From Turritopsis dohrnii (Eukaryota; Cnidaria; Hydrozoa; Anthoathecata; Oceaniidae), in assembly GCA_027922465.2 (NCBI GenBank), contig BQMF02000011.1, positions 124,001-188,000 of the forward strand: a stretch of DNA of 64,000 nucleotides. Reading direction: 5' to 3'. Numbering within the stretch: position 1 is the stretch's first letter; every line of letters starts with the position of its first letter. Position numbers and translations under genes: made by a program. The notes beneath the pieces were generated by a model. The model saw only the letters and a list, made by a program, of their open reading frames with translations. It was not told the DNA's origin and searched no databases. Of this stretch, positions 1-9,778 are shown one piece after another.

Positions 1-138
1 ACGCATTTTAAAACAATAGAACTTTTTCCTTATTAAACCAATCAGATTGGATATTATTGTTTGAGTTGGACGAATGGAATTATTTGTAGTTTTTCGTCCT
101 GAACGTACAAGCCAGAATACCTTTCAGTTATATTCAAT

Positions 139-578
139 ATGGCGACCAGTAACACGTGTTTTGATAATGAGGAATTGAACTTTGAAGATGTCGATTTTGA
201 CGAAGATATTGAAGTTTTAGTCGAAACTGCGGTTATGTCAGATGACGAAGAAATAGTTCTGGCTGATTTTGACGTGGATGTAGATGATTTGGATGACTTT
301 ACTTTACAAATTCCCACTGTTGTTTTTGTTGGCTGGGTATGATGATGATGATGATGATGATGTATTAAAAGTTGTTGATTCAGTTCATGAAAATATCAAA
401 GTTAATCAGTCATCTGCATTCAGTTACTCTTGTAAAGAATGCTGGAAGAAATATAATAATTTTTTTTTACATGAGGCACTTAGAAAAGTGTAAAAAAACA
501 GTTGATAAAGAAGAATTTCACATGCATAATGAACTTTGCTCACAATTTGCATATACAACACCAACTTGGTGTTATTGA
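139..578 (+). pseudogene. Decayed acidic / zinc-finger-like ORF, probably transposon-derived
   Basis: An ATG-initiated frame rich in Asp and Glu runs to about 340. It then continues in another frame through a (GAT)n tract at 341-362 that encodes a run of Asp, and on to a Cys-x2-Cys segment (SYSCKECWKKYN) followed in a third frame by a His/Cys segment (HMHNELC). The pieces read as one protein broken by frameshifts, with a zinc-finger-like Cys2 plus His/Cys pattern near the end. Stops fill all frames after 578. I do not recognise the family. The sequence around it looks like old mobile-element material, so I treat this as a relic rather than a working gene. Confidence 0.3.
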
Positions 579-1140
579 TTTCAGTACATAAAAAGAGCTG
601 ATGTTTTCGAAATTTCACAAAATTAGGATTATGAACTCCTGGAAAGATATATAATTCATTCCATGCATAAAAACACTGAGCTTGTAATCCTATTTCAGTT
701 TATTTGGGACTTTTTGGAGTAATGTTAATGGAAAAAAACAAGTATTTAGTTAAAGATTGTTTTGTGGAAGCAAGTCATTAAAAGCAGACACCAGTAGAAG
801 AAAAACTCTACATTATGTTTCTTGGTACATTCCATATGCTATCAAAAGGCAATATCTCAAACAGTAACAAACACTTACAAAGAGTGAAAAACATTGTACA
901 GACAATTCTAACTACATCACTGATGATGAAAATCTATGTGACGTTATTTTTAAGAATCTGGAACAGAATGTTGTCAAAATCAAACAGGCTGAAAACAAGA
1001 CACTAAAATTAAAAGGACAACAAAGCTATGCCTGCCATGAGAAAATCAATCTCAAAGTGAACTTGCAGCAAAAAGAATTAGACAGTTTTGCACAACACAT
1101 ACTTTTTTTGTTTTTATTATGTATGCCAGTTTGCAAATAT

Positions 1141-1268
1141 ATAATCAAACAGAACGACAAATCTTTAAAATTAATTTAACATTTTACTTTTAGCACTGAA
1201 GATGATAAAATATATATATCGAAAAGCTTTTGCTTAATTTTAAAGATTTGTCGTCTTGTTTTATTATA
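1141..1268. repeat. Inverted repeat enclosing a hammerhead-like motif
   Basis: The arms 1141-1172 and 1235-1268 are imperfect reverse complements; both contain the 17-base core GACAAATCTTTAAAATT or its complement. The roughly 60-base centre holds a hammerhead-ribozyme-like motif (separate entry). The arrangement resembles the foldback at 17403-17578, which also carries such motifs. Confidence 0.55.
1192..1234 (+). ncRNA. Hammerhead-ribozyme-like motif 1
   Basis: Visible parts: CTGAAGA at 1196-1202 (CUGANGA core), a short hairpin with GATA/TATC arms, GAAA at 1221-1224, then AGCTT and T before TGCT (1231-1234), which pairs with AGCA at 1192-1195 as stem I. Stem III would be the palindrome AAGCTT. 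Such short palindromic stems are known in retroelement hammerheads that act as dimers. One extra T separates the core from stem II, which is not canonical, so cleavage activity is uncertain. Confidence 0.4.
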
Positions 1269-1272
1269 TACT

Positions 1273-2150
1273 TATTTTTTCCTTATTAAAGTCTGGGCTT
1301 AACTAATTATTATCGAATCAAAGCCAAATTATTCTAAAGTTTTTGAAAGTTTTTACTTTGCCTTTCTTTTCTTTTTTTTTAAACAATTATTTTGGATGTA
1401 GAGCTGTTTTATGGAATTATGACCTAGCAATTTCACTTTGAAGTTTCATCTTACCCTTTAATGAAGTATTGGTATCACAAATCGAAGCCTTTCTCGGAAA
1501 AATGTTCCTTGTCAAGAAATAGTGATCTAGGAAGGTCAATAACGTTTAGTTCAAAATCCTTAGAAACAAGTGCCAGTGCTCATATTGTCCACCTTTCCAA
1601 ATATTTTAATATGGGTCTATGTCAGATGTTTCAGAGAGAAATGTTCATTTTGCCTTATTACATTCACAAATACTTTGGTTATCCAATATAATTAAATGCC
1701 TTTAATCTCTCATGTAGTGACCTTGACCACTTTCAAGGGATAACTGACCAAAAAATGGAATATTAGGAAAAAGCATTGCACGATTTGAAGATAAAAAACA
1801 GTTAATTCTTCATCATAATACATAAATTCATTAAAAAAGAATGCAATTGAATAATGAGAAAAACATTGGTGTCTTTTAATAGCCCCAAGTATAAAAATCC
1901 AAAAAAAATTGTTGCATATTATATATCTTCATATACATCTTCGCTCAAAATATCAATTCTACTTTTTTTGACACACACATGTCTGGGAAGGGCATCAATG
2001 TTTTTCTCTTTAATTCAATTGTATACTTTTTATATACATCCAAGATTTCCGGCAATTTCTCTTACAGTCATTTGTGGCTTGTGCTATGTTTTACATACAA
2101 TAATGTCTGTTCTTTTTAACTTCAAACATAACTTCAAATCCTGGACTATT
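1273..2150. other. No recognisable gene
   Basis: AT-rich sequence with short ORFs (1461-1691, 1854-2159 on the plus strand) that have no recognisable domain and biased, non-protein-like composition. I see no gene or mobile element here. Confidence 0.5.
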
Positions 2151-2156
2151 TATTGT

Positions 2157-2433
2157 TGAGATTTTTGGTTCACCACCATCAAACCTTGACAATTCACCCA
2201 CACGCAACATGTAATTTCCACTTGATTTCTCACACTGTTGCAGTTTACGTTTGAATACTTTATACATAAAATATAGATGAACTGTTGAAATATCCTCTGT
2301 CAATTTATGCCCAAATAACTTGAGTATTTCATCTTTAAAATCCATTACTTTCTTCGGATTCTTATACTTGTCACAAGTCTTTATTTTATTGGCACATACA
2401 CGACATACACACTTTAGTTTCTTTGAAACATCC
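2157..2433 (-). pseudogene. Fragment of a ZAD-like Cys-rich zinc-finger domain
   Basis: After a good 3' splice site on the minus strand (TATAG before 2433) the frame reads CVCRVCANKIKTC, a dense Cys cluster. It is followed by a Leu-rich segment (ILKLFGHKLTED) and KVFKRKL. Domains with this layout normally have a second Cys-x2-Cys just before KRKL. Here those positions are Tyr and Phe, so half of the expected metal site is lost. The frame ends at 2157 after an unrelated tail. Similar domains occur in transposon-linked proteins of cnidarians. I read this as a decayed exon and am unsure of the exact family. Confidence 0.35.
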
Positions 2434-2439
2434 CTATAA

Positions 2440-3130
2440 ATATTGCCAATAACTTACTAGATGAAAATTTAAACTGAAAAGACAATTATTCCATCAGATA
2501 TAAAAGGAATACTTACATAATAACAAATTCAGTCTGTTTACTACAGTAACTTCTATCCAAGTGCCGCTTGAAAATACAAAGTGCCGCTACTAATAATCAA
2601 CTTAAATGCAATCTATGGTCATCAAAGATGCCACTACACTTATTTACAACACTTCCAGACTTTATCTATAGCAGGAATTGAGTCCTGAAACACTCACTTT
2701 TTAACAACGTGAAGTTTCAGTCTAAGAACTTCTACCCACGTGTTTATAGTTTTTCTCCTTTGGCACATCGACAAGTCCAGGCACATTTAACTCTATAATA
2801 ATTCAGGAATGTTTTTCCTTGCTCGGCACCTCTCAGAGTTTTTAAAATACAGTGAAAATCAGCAAAAAAGTTTCAGTTCCCCTGCTACATACGATTTATC
2901 ATTCGCCATTTTGAACTTCCCGCTGATAACAGAGTTAGAACATCAAACGGTGGCCGACAGAATAGCGACACAAAAGAAACAACAATAGATTTTTTAGATA
3001 TTGAAGCCGTTCACTATCCATCTCTCACACATCCCTGTGATAACCAAAGAAGCAGAGGCCGCGACACGACGATCAAAATCAAATTTCGTTTAACAAAAAA
3101 GATGGTTTTCATCGTGAACATACAGTTACA
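2440..3130. other. No recognisable gene
   Basis: Non-repetitive sequence without a long ORF. Nothing beyond chance-length open frames is visible. Confidence 0.45.
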
Positions 3131-3134
3131 TATT

Positions 3135-3464
3135 CTAAACAAATGAATATGCAAAAAAACACCAAAAGCACAACTTCAGTTTAAGTTTGGTGTCTTTGAA
3201 AACCCCAAAATCATCTCGACTTGTCCATCTCGCTTCAATAAATTCATTTGCAACATCGATCTCACTGTTGGAATTAAGAATAGCGAAAGAGTTAAATCTT
3301 TTTTGAGACATGGTACTTCTTAACCAGGTTTTCGACCTTTCAGATGTAGCACCGTTTGTAAGAATGATTCTTGCAACAGCTATAGCATTTTTAATGAGCT
3401 TACGTTCAGCATTAAAGGATTTATTAAAAATATAAAACACCACTTCTTTGAAAATCATTGGCAA
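3135..3464 (-). pseudogene. hAT transposase C-terminal fragment (dimerisation region)
   Basis: The minus-strand frame contains NGATSERSKTWLRSTMSQKR followed by VANEFIEARW. This matches the hallmark of the hAT family C-terminal dimerisation domain ([24 protein letters not shown]...VANEFI), also seen in the second hAT relic at 10481-11148. Part of the motif is missing: the SFSALxRV segment between SER and TWLRST is deleted. There is no catalytic core upstream. I infer an isolated, inactive fragment of a ZMYM1-type hAT element. Confidence 0.6.
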
Positions 3465-3737
3465 CCCCGGTGACGTGGCCCCTGAGAAGTAAAGAAGTTT
3501 GAGGGATTCTTAGGATATCCTGCATTGAAGGATGTTAGAGCGTGACGGATGATCTTATGCAAAACAGATGTGGCCTTCTTTTACTTCAACAGGTTTCGCA
3601 TAATTGGTATCTTTTATGTCCACAGTGTGAACACATTGCATTACAAAAAAAAAAAAATCTCATGGCGCAAATCTAAAATAACCACCTGGCTTAGTCTCGT
3701 TGTCAAAAAAATAACCAGTTGTACTTTAGTAATTTTT

Positions 3738-3830
3738 GAGCTCAGTTGGTAGAGCGATAGGACCAGAATTCCTAGGTCAAATCCCGCCTGGTTCGGAGTT
3801 TTCCTTCGAACTGGGTCTGTGTTACTAATA
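3738..3830 (+). repeat. tRNA-derived SINE head
   Basis: GAGCTCAGTTGGTAGAGCG at 3738-3756 matches a tRNA D-arm with the Pol III A box. A 5-bp anticodon-like stem (TAGGA/TCCTA) with a 7-base loop follows, and then a B-box-like GGTCAAATCCC (3775-3785). There is no acceptor-stem complement, the T-arm is degraded, and a tRNA-unrelated body follows. This indicates a SINE rather than a working tRNA gene. Confidence 0.6.
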
Positions 3831-4039
3831 CAACGAGTGTTATCTTCCTTTCATACAACTTTTTAATTACTATCTCAATGGCATTGACGAAATGACTGTA
3901 TATATTACAGAGAACGGATATATGCTCGTAGTAAGAACTTCTTTTCGCTCAAAAACATTACATAAGACAATAACGGAAAATAATAGCCTGACTTCATAGC
4001 CCTTTAAAAGTTACTTGGTTAAGACCTTAGAGCATTTTA

Positions 4040-4320
4040 CCTAAGTATGGATCATTAGGCATGCACGTGCGCAGTACTACGTATGTGCGATCTTGGGTTC
4101 TATTATATGGCCACTTGATAGCACTTGGAAAATTATCTAATGAATACCTTGATGAGGTTTGCCTAATTATGGCTTATTTAGCTCATATTAGCATATTTTT
4201 ACTGTGCGTGTGCAATTTTGGGTTTTAGCTACTATATGGCCACCTGTGATAGCCCTTGAAAAGTTACCTGGTGAAGACCTTCATGTGTTTGACCTAATTA
4301 TGGCTCTCTTCAACCTTAGA
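4040..4320 (+). repeat. Satellite-like repeat, about 125-bp unit (copy block 1)
   Basis: Degenerate repeats share phrases such as GATAGCCCTTGAAAAGTTAC, a following GTGAAGACCTTCATGTGTTT, CCTAATTATGGCT and GCGCGATTTTGGGTT-like stretches. The same unit recurs at 48395-48790 in this orientation and at 58890-59265 in the opposite one. Confidence 0.65.
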
Positions 4321-4510
4321 GGCGTTTACTACATTTGACGAGGTTTACTACATTTGTCGGAGTTAATACGTTTGTCGTAGGTTTACTGCATTTGTCGGAG
4401 TGACTACATTTGTCGTTGATTTTTACTACATTTTTTGTCGGAGTAACTGCATTTGTCGTAGAAAATTTACTACATTTGTCGGAGTTATACTACATTTGTC
4501 GGTGTAACAA
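4321..4510 (+). repeat. Minisatellite with ACTACATTTGTCGGAGT-like units
   Basis: About nine imperfect copies of a 17-24 base unit (TTTACTACATTTGTCGGAG and variants) abut the 125-bp repeat. The same pairing of minisatellite and 125-bp repeat occurs inverted at 58718-59265, so the two travel together. Confidence 0.7.
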
Positions 4511-4620
4511 CTCTTCAATCTTTTGCTTGTTGTAAATACTAGTGTAAATACTATAGAAAAGTGTCCTACAAAAGCTCTTTAGCAAACTTCATCTACTTTC
4601 ACGATTCCTTTGTGGTGATT

Positions 4621-5610
4621 TAAAGGCCGGTTTTCAGTTCATTCGTTGTGGTCGCACGAATGAGTGATCTGATTTTTAATTGGCTGACGCAATCTCATTC
4701 GCCTGGTAGTTCAAATCATTTCAATAATGAGCGAATGAAAAAGCTGTTCGCTCAGTCGCGCGACCGCAGCGAATGAACTGTATGAAGTTAGATCGACGCC
4801 AAAATCTCGTTTATCAAGTCGTCGAGTCTTTTTAGATGTTGACTCGTGACGTCATTAATCGTTTTAGAAGTTAACGTGGTCCACAATAAGTTGACATACA
4901 AGTCGTCGAGTCGTTTTAGATGAACACTCTTTTTTCAATTTGAGGCGTTTTAGAAGTTGGAGTCGCTAGATGCTGTGTAATTGAGGCGCTTCGGAAGATT
5001 AGCCGTTTTAAATGTTCAGTCGGTTCAGAAAATGAGGCGGTGCAACCTGATTACCAGTTTCTCTAAGTCAGTGTTGGCTTTTACACAAAAACAGATTTTT
5101 GTGTCATATTTACATAAGTCATGATGCTGGCCGTCATGTTTTCTTAGTAGTTGCATGAAACATGGGGCATTGCATGGTTATGAATGAGAAAATGAACAAA
5201 CTGTGAAGGATTCCCTTTTCTTTCGGATACATTTGATTGTTTGTTAGAATTCTGAAAGATCCCTTCTCTTTATCTTTATGTACTTCACATTAATATGTTC
5301 ATGTTCAGTTAGTGTGGAACACCTTTATCGCCTGATTTCAAGAAAGGGGCTCACGAATAGTGTCATTTTGAATAAACAGATCATGAAATTTTGATATGAA
5401 AGACCGACAAATTTTGAACAACGCGTCATCATCTTAAACGAACAAACTTCTAAAACGCCTTCATTTGAAAAGCGAGTGTTCATCTAAAACGACTCGACGA
5501 CTTGAATGTCGACTTATTGTGAACCGGTTAACTTCTAAAACGATTCGACGACTTGACAAACGAGATTTTGGCGCATGAATTAACTTCATAGAACTGAAAA
5601 CCGGCCTTTA
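4621..5610. mobile_element. 990-bp non-autonomous DNA transposon with long terminal inverted repeats
   Basis: The ends TAAAGGCCGGTTTTCAGTTC (4620-4639) and its exact complement (5591-5610) are terminal inverted repeats. Inverted homology continues far inside: segments around 4795-4950 with repeated AAGTCGTCGAGTC and CGTTTTAGAAGTT are mirrored at 5440-5580. The flanks suggest a TA or TTA target duplication, as in mariner- or Harbinger-type elements. There is no coding capacity inside. Confidence 0.7.
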
Positions 5611-6300
5611 CAGAGGTTGCAGATGAATTTACCAGGTGTTGACATTGTTTCGACTTCTAGGAATCTTTTTGTTTGATAATATAAATCATAAGTTGTAATA
5701 ATAAGTTTGAAAATAGATTAGAAACAGCCTTGTACATACCCACGCATCTTTTTAGTAAACCGTGAAAAATTGTGACAATAAAAAATAGAAAAACTATCTG
5801 GTTTCTAAAGAGATTTAGAAAGTAAGGAAGTATTGCCAAGCATAAAGGTTAGAAGCGATGGTATTTGTCCGTTTTAATAAACTTTGTCTGTCTGTGAAAA
5901 CATCAAGGATACAAGGATAGAATTCAGGACGGAAAAACGAAAAACGAACTTTGTTGTGGGAAGTTAGGTTAAATGTTGAGATAAAAATGATTCCATCAAA
6001 TGGCCAAATTTTTTGGTTTTCGTTGAATGAGAATTATCGAACCTTGAACGTGAATGTTCGAATGAAATTGATTAACTCAACTCTTGGATTCAGTTGTTGA
6101 TTTCTTTATCTTTTGAGTGACTTATTGTTTTCATGACTTTTTTTTTTTAAAAAACAAATGTTTTGATGTGATGGAAGAAATTATCCCGCTTAGCCGCGAC
6201 AAAAATTCTTATGGGTGTTCTTTGTCCCGAGGTTACATGAAAAAAAACCCTTCTCGGCAAAGCAGGACAATTTCTTCCATATAACCAGCCCCTAAGTTGT
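5611..6300. other. No recognisable gene
   Basis: AT-rich sequence without a convincing ORF or repeat. A short inverted repeat around 6180-6275 (AGAAATTATCCCGCTTAGC mirrored near 6265) may mark a small MITE. Confidence 0.4.
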
Positions 6301-6320
6301 CAAATATTTAGTTTCGGTAA

Positions 6321-6328
6321 TGACGTCA
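6321..6328. promoter_or_regulatory. Perfect CRE palindrome TGACGTCA
   Basis: The 8-base cAMP-response/CREB-ATF consensus lies about 100 bases upstream of a sequence kept in both SAMHD1 duplication units (6428-6571 and 15241-15404). A promoter role is inference from position only. Confidence 0.25.
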
Positions 6329-6427
6329 TTCTACTGGCATTATTTTTGTTTGCTTTCTCAATCTTTCATTTCGACTCTGAAACTATTTTTTTTACTTGCG
6401 TCTTACACATCTTTTCACCACAACTAG

Positions 6428-6571
6428 GGAGAGGATATAGAATTAAATCCTTACATATTCAAGAAGACATCTATAAACAAGATAAAGATTATATAAGCGC
6501 AATATTACAAAGACAGCATCGAAGACATTGTAACGAATTAAACTACAGTTTTGATATTGTGACTTCAAAGG
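6428..6571 (+). other. Possible non-coding first exon of SAMHD1 copy A
   Basis: The segment is bordered by a splice-acceptor-like CACAACTAG and a donor-like GTGAGC, and its end is kept in unit 2 (15241-15404). It could be a 5' UTR or alternative exon. No conserved reading frame links it to the downstream coding exon, so this is tentative. Confidence 0.25.
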
Positions 6572-7392
6572 GTGAGCTTTTTATTTGTTTCCATACTCTT
6601 TGATATAACAGATATGATGGAACAATCAGGGATTGCGGAGCAGAATTTTGTTTGGGGGACTGACTAATTAGCGCAAAGAAAACTTTTATTAGATTGGAAT
6701 AGCTAAAACTTATGCTAAATTAAAACCACCTTGCTGCGCAGTCTCTGACAATGGGAATGGCAAATACTGTGTTCGATTAAGCTCCGTGATGTAACTAACT
6801 TATTTATTTGAAAGCTTCGCTTTGCTTCGCTTTAAAATTGAATAATAATGACGTTTGTATCGTTCAATAAAAGCGATGATTTATTAGCCACATTCCTGAC
6901 ATCAACCAGCCTGTTACACGAAAAAATATAATTATTGATGAGACTCAATAATTACTTCTGAGATGTACAACTTTACTTGGATCAAAAGAAACATCATTAC
7001 TTTGCACGTTTTTTTCGAATGTTCACGTGAAGTTTCTAATGACTTTGTAGGTTGTAGGAACATATTCAAGAACAACTCTACCAAGTTATATAAACGTCCC
7101 TACAGATACATAGTGAATAGAGTTTCGTGTAAACAAAACATGATTTTCTGGAATGTGGCTAATTGAAAGCTCTTTTACATTGTTTTATCATGATCAGCTA
7201 TGCTATAATGTTGATACCTTCGAGAAGTGAAGTGAATGTTTCGGTAGGGTAAGTTATGGAATCAAGTATTTGTTTTCGAAAATAACATATCAACATAGGA
7301 GATAATAAAACAAGTTAAAATAAACAGAAAGCTTTTCGCTTAGACAACCATTATATGAATGATGTACATATCTGCAATCTTAAAGATAATGT

Positions 7393-7515
7393 CCCAGTAG
7401 TGGGCAAAAACGTCAAAAAGTCACTGCAATGAAGAGCATATTCATTGAATAAGGGTTATCTATCTATAGAAATGTATTTTTTCACAGTGACTATTCAACA
7501 AATCTGCCCAGTGGG
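7393..7515 (+). mobile_element. CAGTGGGC-type MITE copy a
   Basis: A small element of about 115 bp with short inverted ends (CCCAGTAGTGGGC / TCTGCCCAGTGGG). Its body holds GTCACTGCAATGAAGAGC, and an inverted partner segment near the other end forms a weak hairpin. At least six related copies lie in this window. Confidence 0.6.
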
Positions 7516-7579
7516 TGTTGTTTTAATAAGGAGGGTTCTGCAGTGTGCTGATGTCAGCAGCGGGAGTTCATCAGGACAC

Positions 7580-7625
7580 TAAATACAAAGATAGATAGAT
7601 ATAGAAAGATAAAGAAAGATAGAGT
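7580..7625. repeat. Imperfect GATA/GAAA microsatellite
   Basis: A run of AGATAGATAGATATAGAAAGA-type units directly in front of MITE copy b. Confidence 0.6.
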
Positions 7626-7706
7626 ACTTTTATTGAAATAGTGCTTATATTTCTATAGAAATGCACTCCTTCGCAGTGATTTCTCAACAAATCTGCCCAC
7701 TGGGTA
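7625..7706 (+). mobile_element. CAGTGGGC-type MITE copy b (5'-truncated)
   Basis: It contains TTTATTGAAATAGTG, TATAGAAATGCACTCCTTCG and TCTGCCCACTGGG of the family; the left end is replaced by the microsatellite. Confidence 0.55.
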
Positions 7707-7709
7707 AGA

Positions 7710-9460
7710 AAACATTTTACAAGAGAAGGGAGAGTGTGGAAGCATCATGACAACAAAGTAGCAAGACATAATTATTTTAAAATAATTAGTGACGTAATTC
7801 GGAACACAGAAAAGAAAAGGTAGTCTGCCAACCAGGCCAGTTCACCTCTATTATGAGCAACCCATCGCTTTAGGAATTCTATAACGTAGGATAGAGAAGA
7901 AGTACTAAATTCCTCCGGCTTTGAATTTCACAAAAACATATGCAAGAGATTTCCATGGCGACAGAGATTGTAAAAGTAATTGTAGTTAATTAAAATGTAA
8001 TCGTAGATGGTATCCGTTAAACCAACGCAAATGAAAACTTATTACGTAATTGTTATTATACAATAACTTATAATTATCATTATACTAAAACAAAAAACAA
8101 ATAAAAAAACACGCCCTCTTGACGCCCCTGGTCAAGTCTGTAGGGAATTTTATTAGAAAGTAAAATATTCGTAAAATTAGAAAGTATGTAAAAATATTCT
8201 CAAAAGTATTCGTGAAATGAAATACTCAGTTCAACAAATCATTGTAGTAAAAATCTAGAATAAAAAATTACATATATAATTTGAGAATGCGGAAGATTTT
8301 TTCCTGTTAATCAGTTTATGGACGACATTCTAACAAGTGTCCCACGTAATCCTTCCTAACTGTGACGTCGAAAGTGTTTATAAAAAGCTAAAGGAACAGT
8401 TTTTGTGAGAAAGGTTTAAATAAAAAAAGTTCCGTTTCAAACCTCATGTTTTATTTAGCTCTATTTAACAAATTTGAATAACATACATGATTTGTGATGC
8501 ACATGTGATGAAATAGATCTCAAAGATGTTGATTTCACAACAGGACTGCGTTGTAGTAAGTATATATTTTAACATTCGAAAAAAGTAGTGAAAAACGTTA
8601 AATCGTAAGCACGAATTATTGTGAGGGTATTTTTAATGTATTGCAAGATGCAAATATTCATTATTTTTTTTGGAATTCAAAACTTAGAGCCAACCGCCTT
8701 ATTGGCAAATTCATATTTCCAATATAAGACCAGAAAATATGTTTACTTTTTCACTTAAGAATTATATAATACTCAGAGCTATTATAATACTCTCAAAGTA
8801 AGTCAGTTTTGACAGTATTGTTATCAAAAAAAGTGATGTTTATTTGATGATACTATAGGATTTTATATTCCATAAAGAGTTTGTATAATCAGGTGATTAT
8901 TTTTTGTCTGTCTCGTTTTTGAGTTGCATAAAATCTGGAAAGGATAATAAGGTTACCAGGCTACCTGTTGAGCTGCAGCAGCTGCGAGAATGAAATATTT
9001 ATACAGATAATTTGTTGCTTTTCTCCAAATACAATGATATTTTCAAATTTCTTTAATATTTAATGTGTTCTTTTATTTTCCTATAGAACATAGTCCTTTT
9101 CTAAAACACCAGGTGGTTTTATATGAGAATAAAAGACTGAGAGAGCTGTTGCACAATCGGATGCAGACGGACTGCTGTTACTTTCCTATTGGAAATATTT
9201 GGTTGAAATTTTCTGTATTTCAAAAATGACAACAACTGTAATATACTCTTGATAACCCAAACTTCCGACAAACGGACGAATATAGTTTAAATTCACTTAA
9301 TGTTTGAGTTATCAAGAGGACTTGGTGAAACAGTTCAAAGAGACAGTTACTGAGTTATACTAAATATAGTATGATGGAATATTATTACTTTCATTGATAA
9401 CACAGATTACAATATAAATAGAATTTATTGTAAAAGTAATCATGTTTGCTTAAGCAAGAT
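7710..9460. other. Upstream region of SAMHD1 copy A, no other gene seen
   Basis: AT-rich sequence with no long ORF. The segment around 7790-7900 (containing GTGACGTAATTC and AACCAGGCCAGTTCACCTC) and the part from about 9230 onward are kept in unit 2. They may therefore hold promoter or intron sequence of the SAMHD1-like genes. Confidence 0.4.
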
Positions 9461-9467
9461 CTCTAGT

Positions 9468-9565
9468 ACCCAGTGAGCAAAAAACTCACTGTGATAAAGC
9501 GCTGTATCATTGAAATAGTGTGCATACTTCTATAAAAATGTACTCCTCCGCCTTGGTTTTTTGTG
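9468..9565 (+). mobile_element. CAGTGGGC-type MITE copy c
   Basis: Begins ACCCAGTGAGCAAAAA and continues with TATCATTGAAATAGTGTG and CTATAAAAATGTACTCC. It is also present at the equivalent place in duplication unit 2 (22183), so it inserted before the duplication. Confidence 0.55.
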
Positions 9566-9778
9566 AAAGTTTTATGACGTCGTATTTGATCTTGGCAAAC
9601 GAGCTATCTGCGCTCTGGACTGAGATTTAACTACACGAATCATAATTCAATACTCCAGATTCATTAGTTATTTTACTTTCATTTCATGGTTTGTGTATTC
9701 ATTTATTTCGTCTATATTTTATTTATATTTACTTTACTGGTATTGTCTTTTCCATTCCAGGTAAAGCATTGTCCGGAA

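Noticed and set aside
3738..3800. Functional tRNA gene
   Set aside because: D-arm and boxes are present but the acceptor stem and a proper T-arm are missing; a tRNA-derived SINE fits better.
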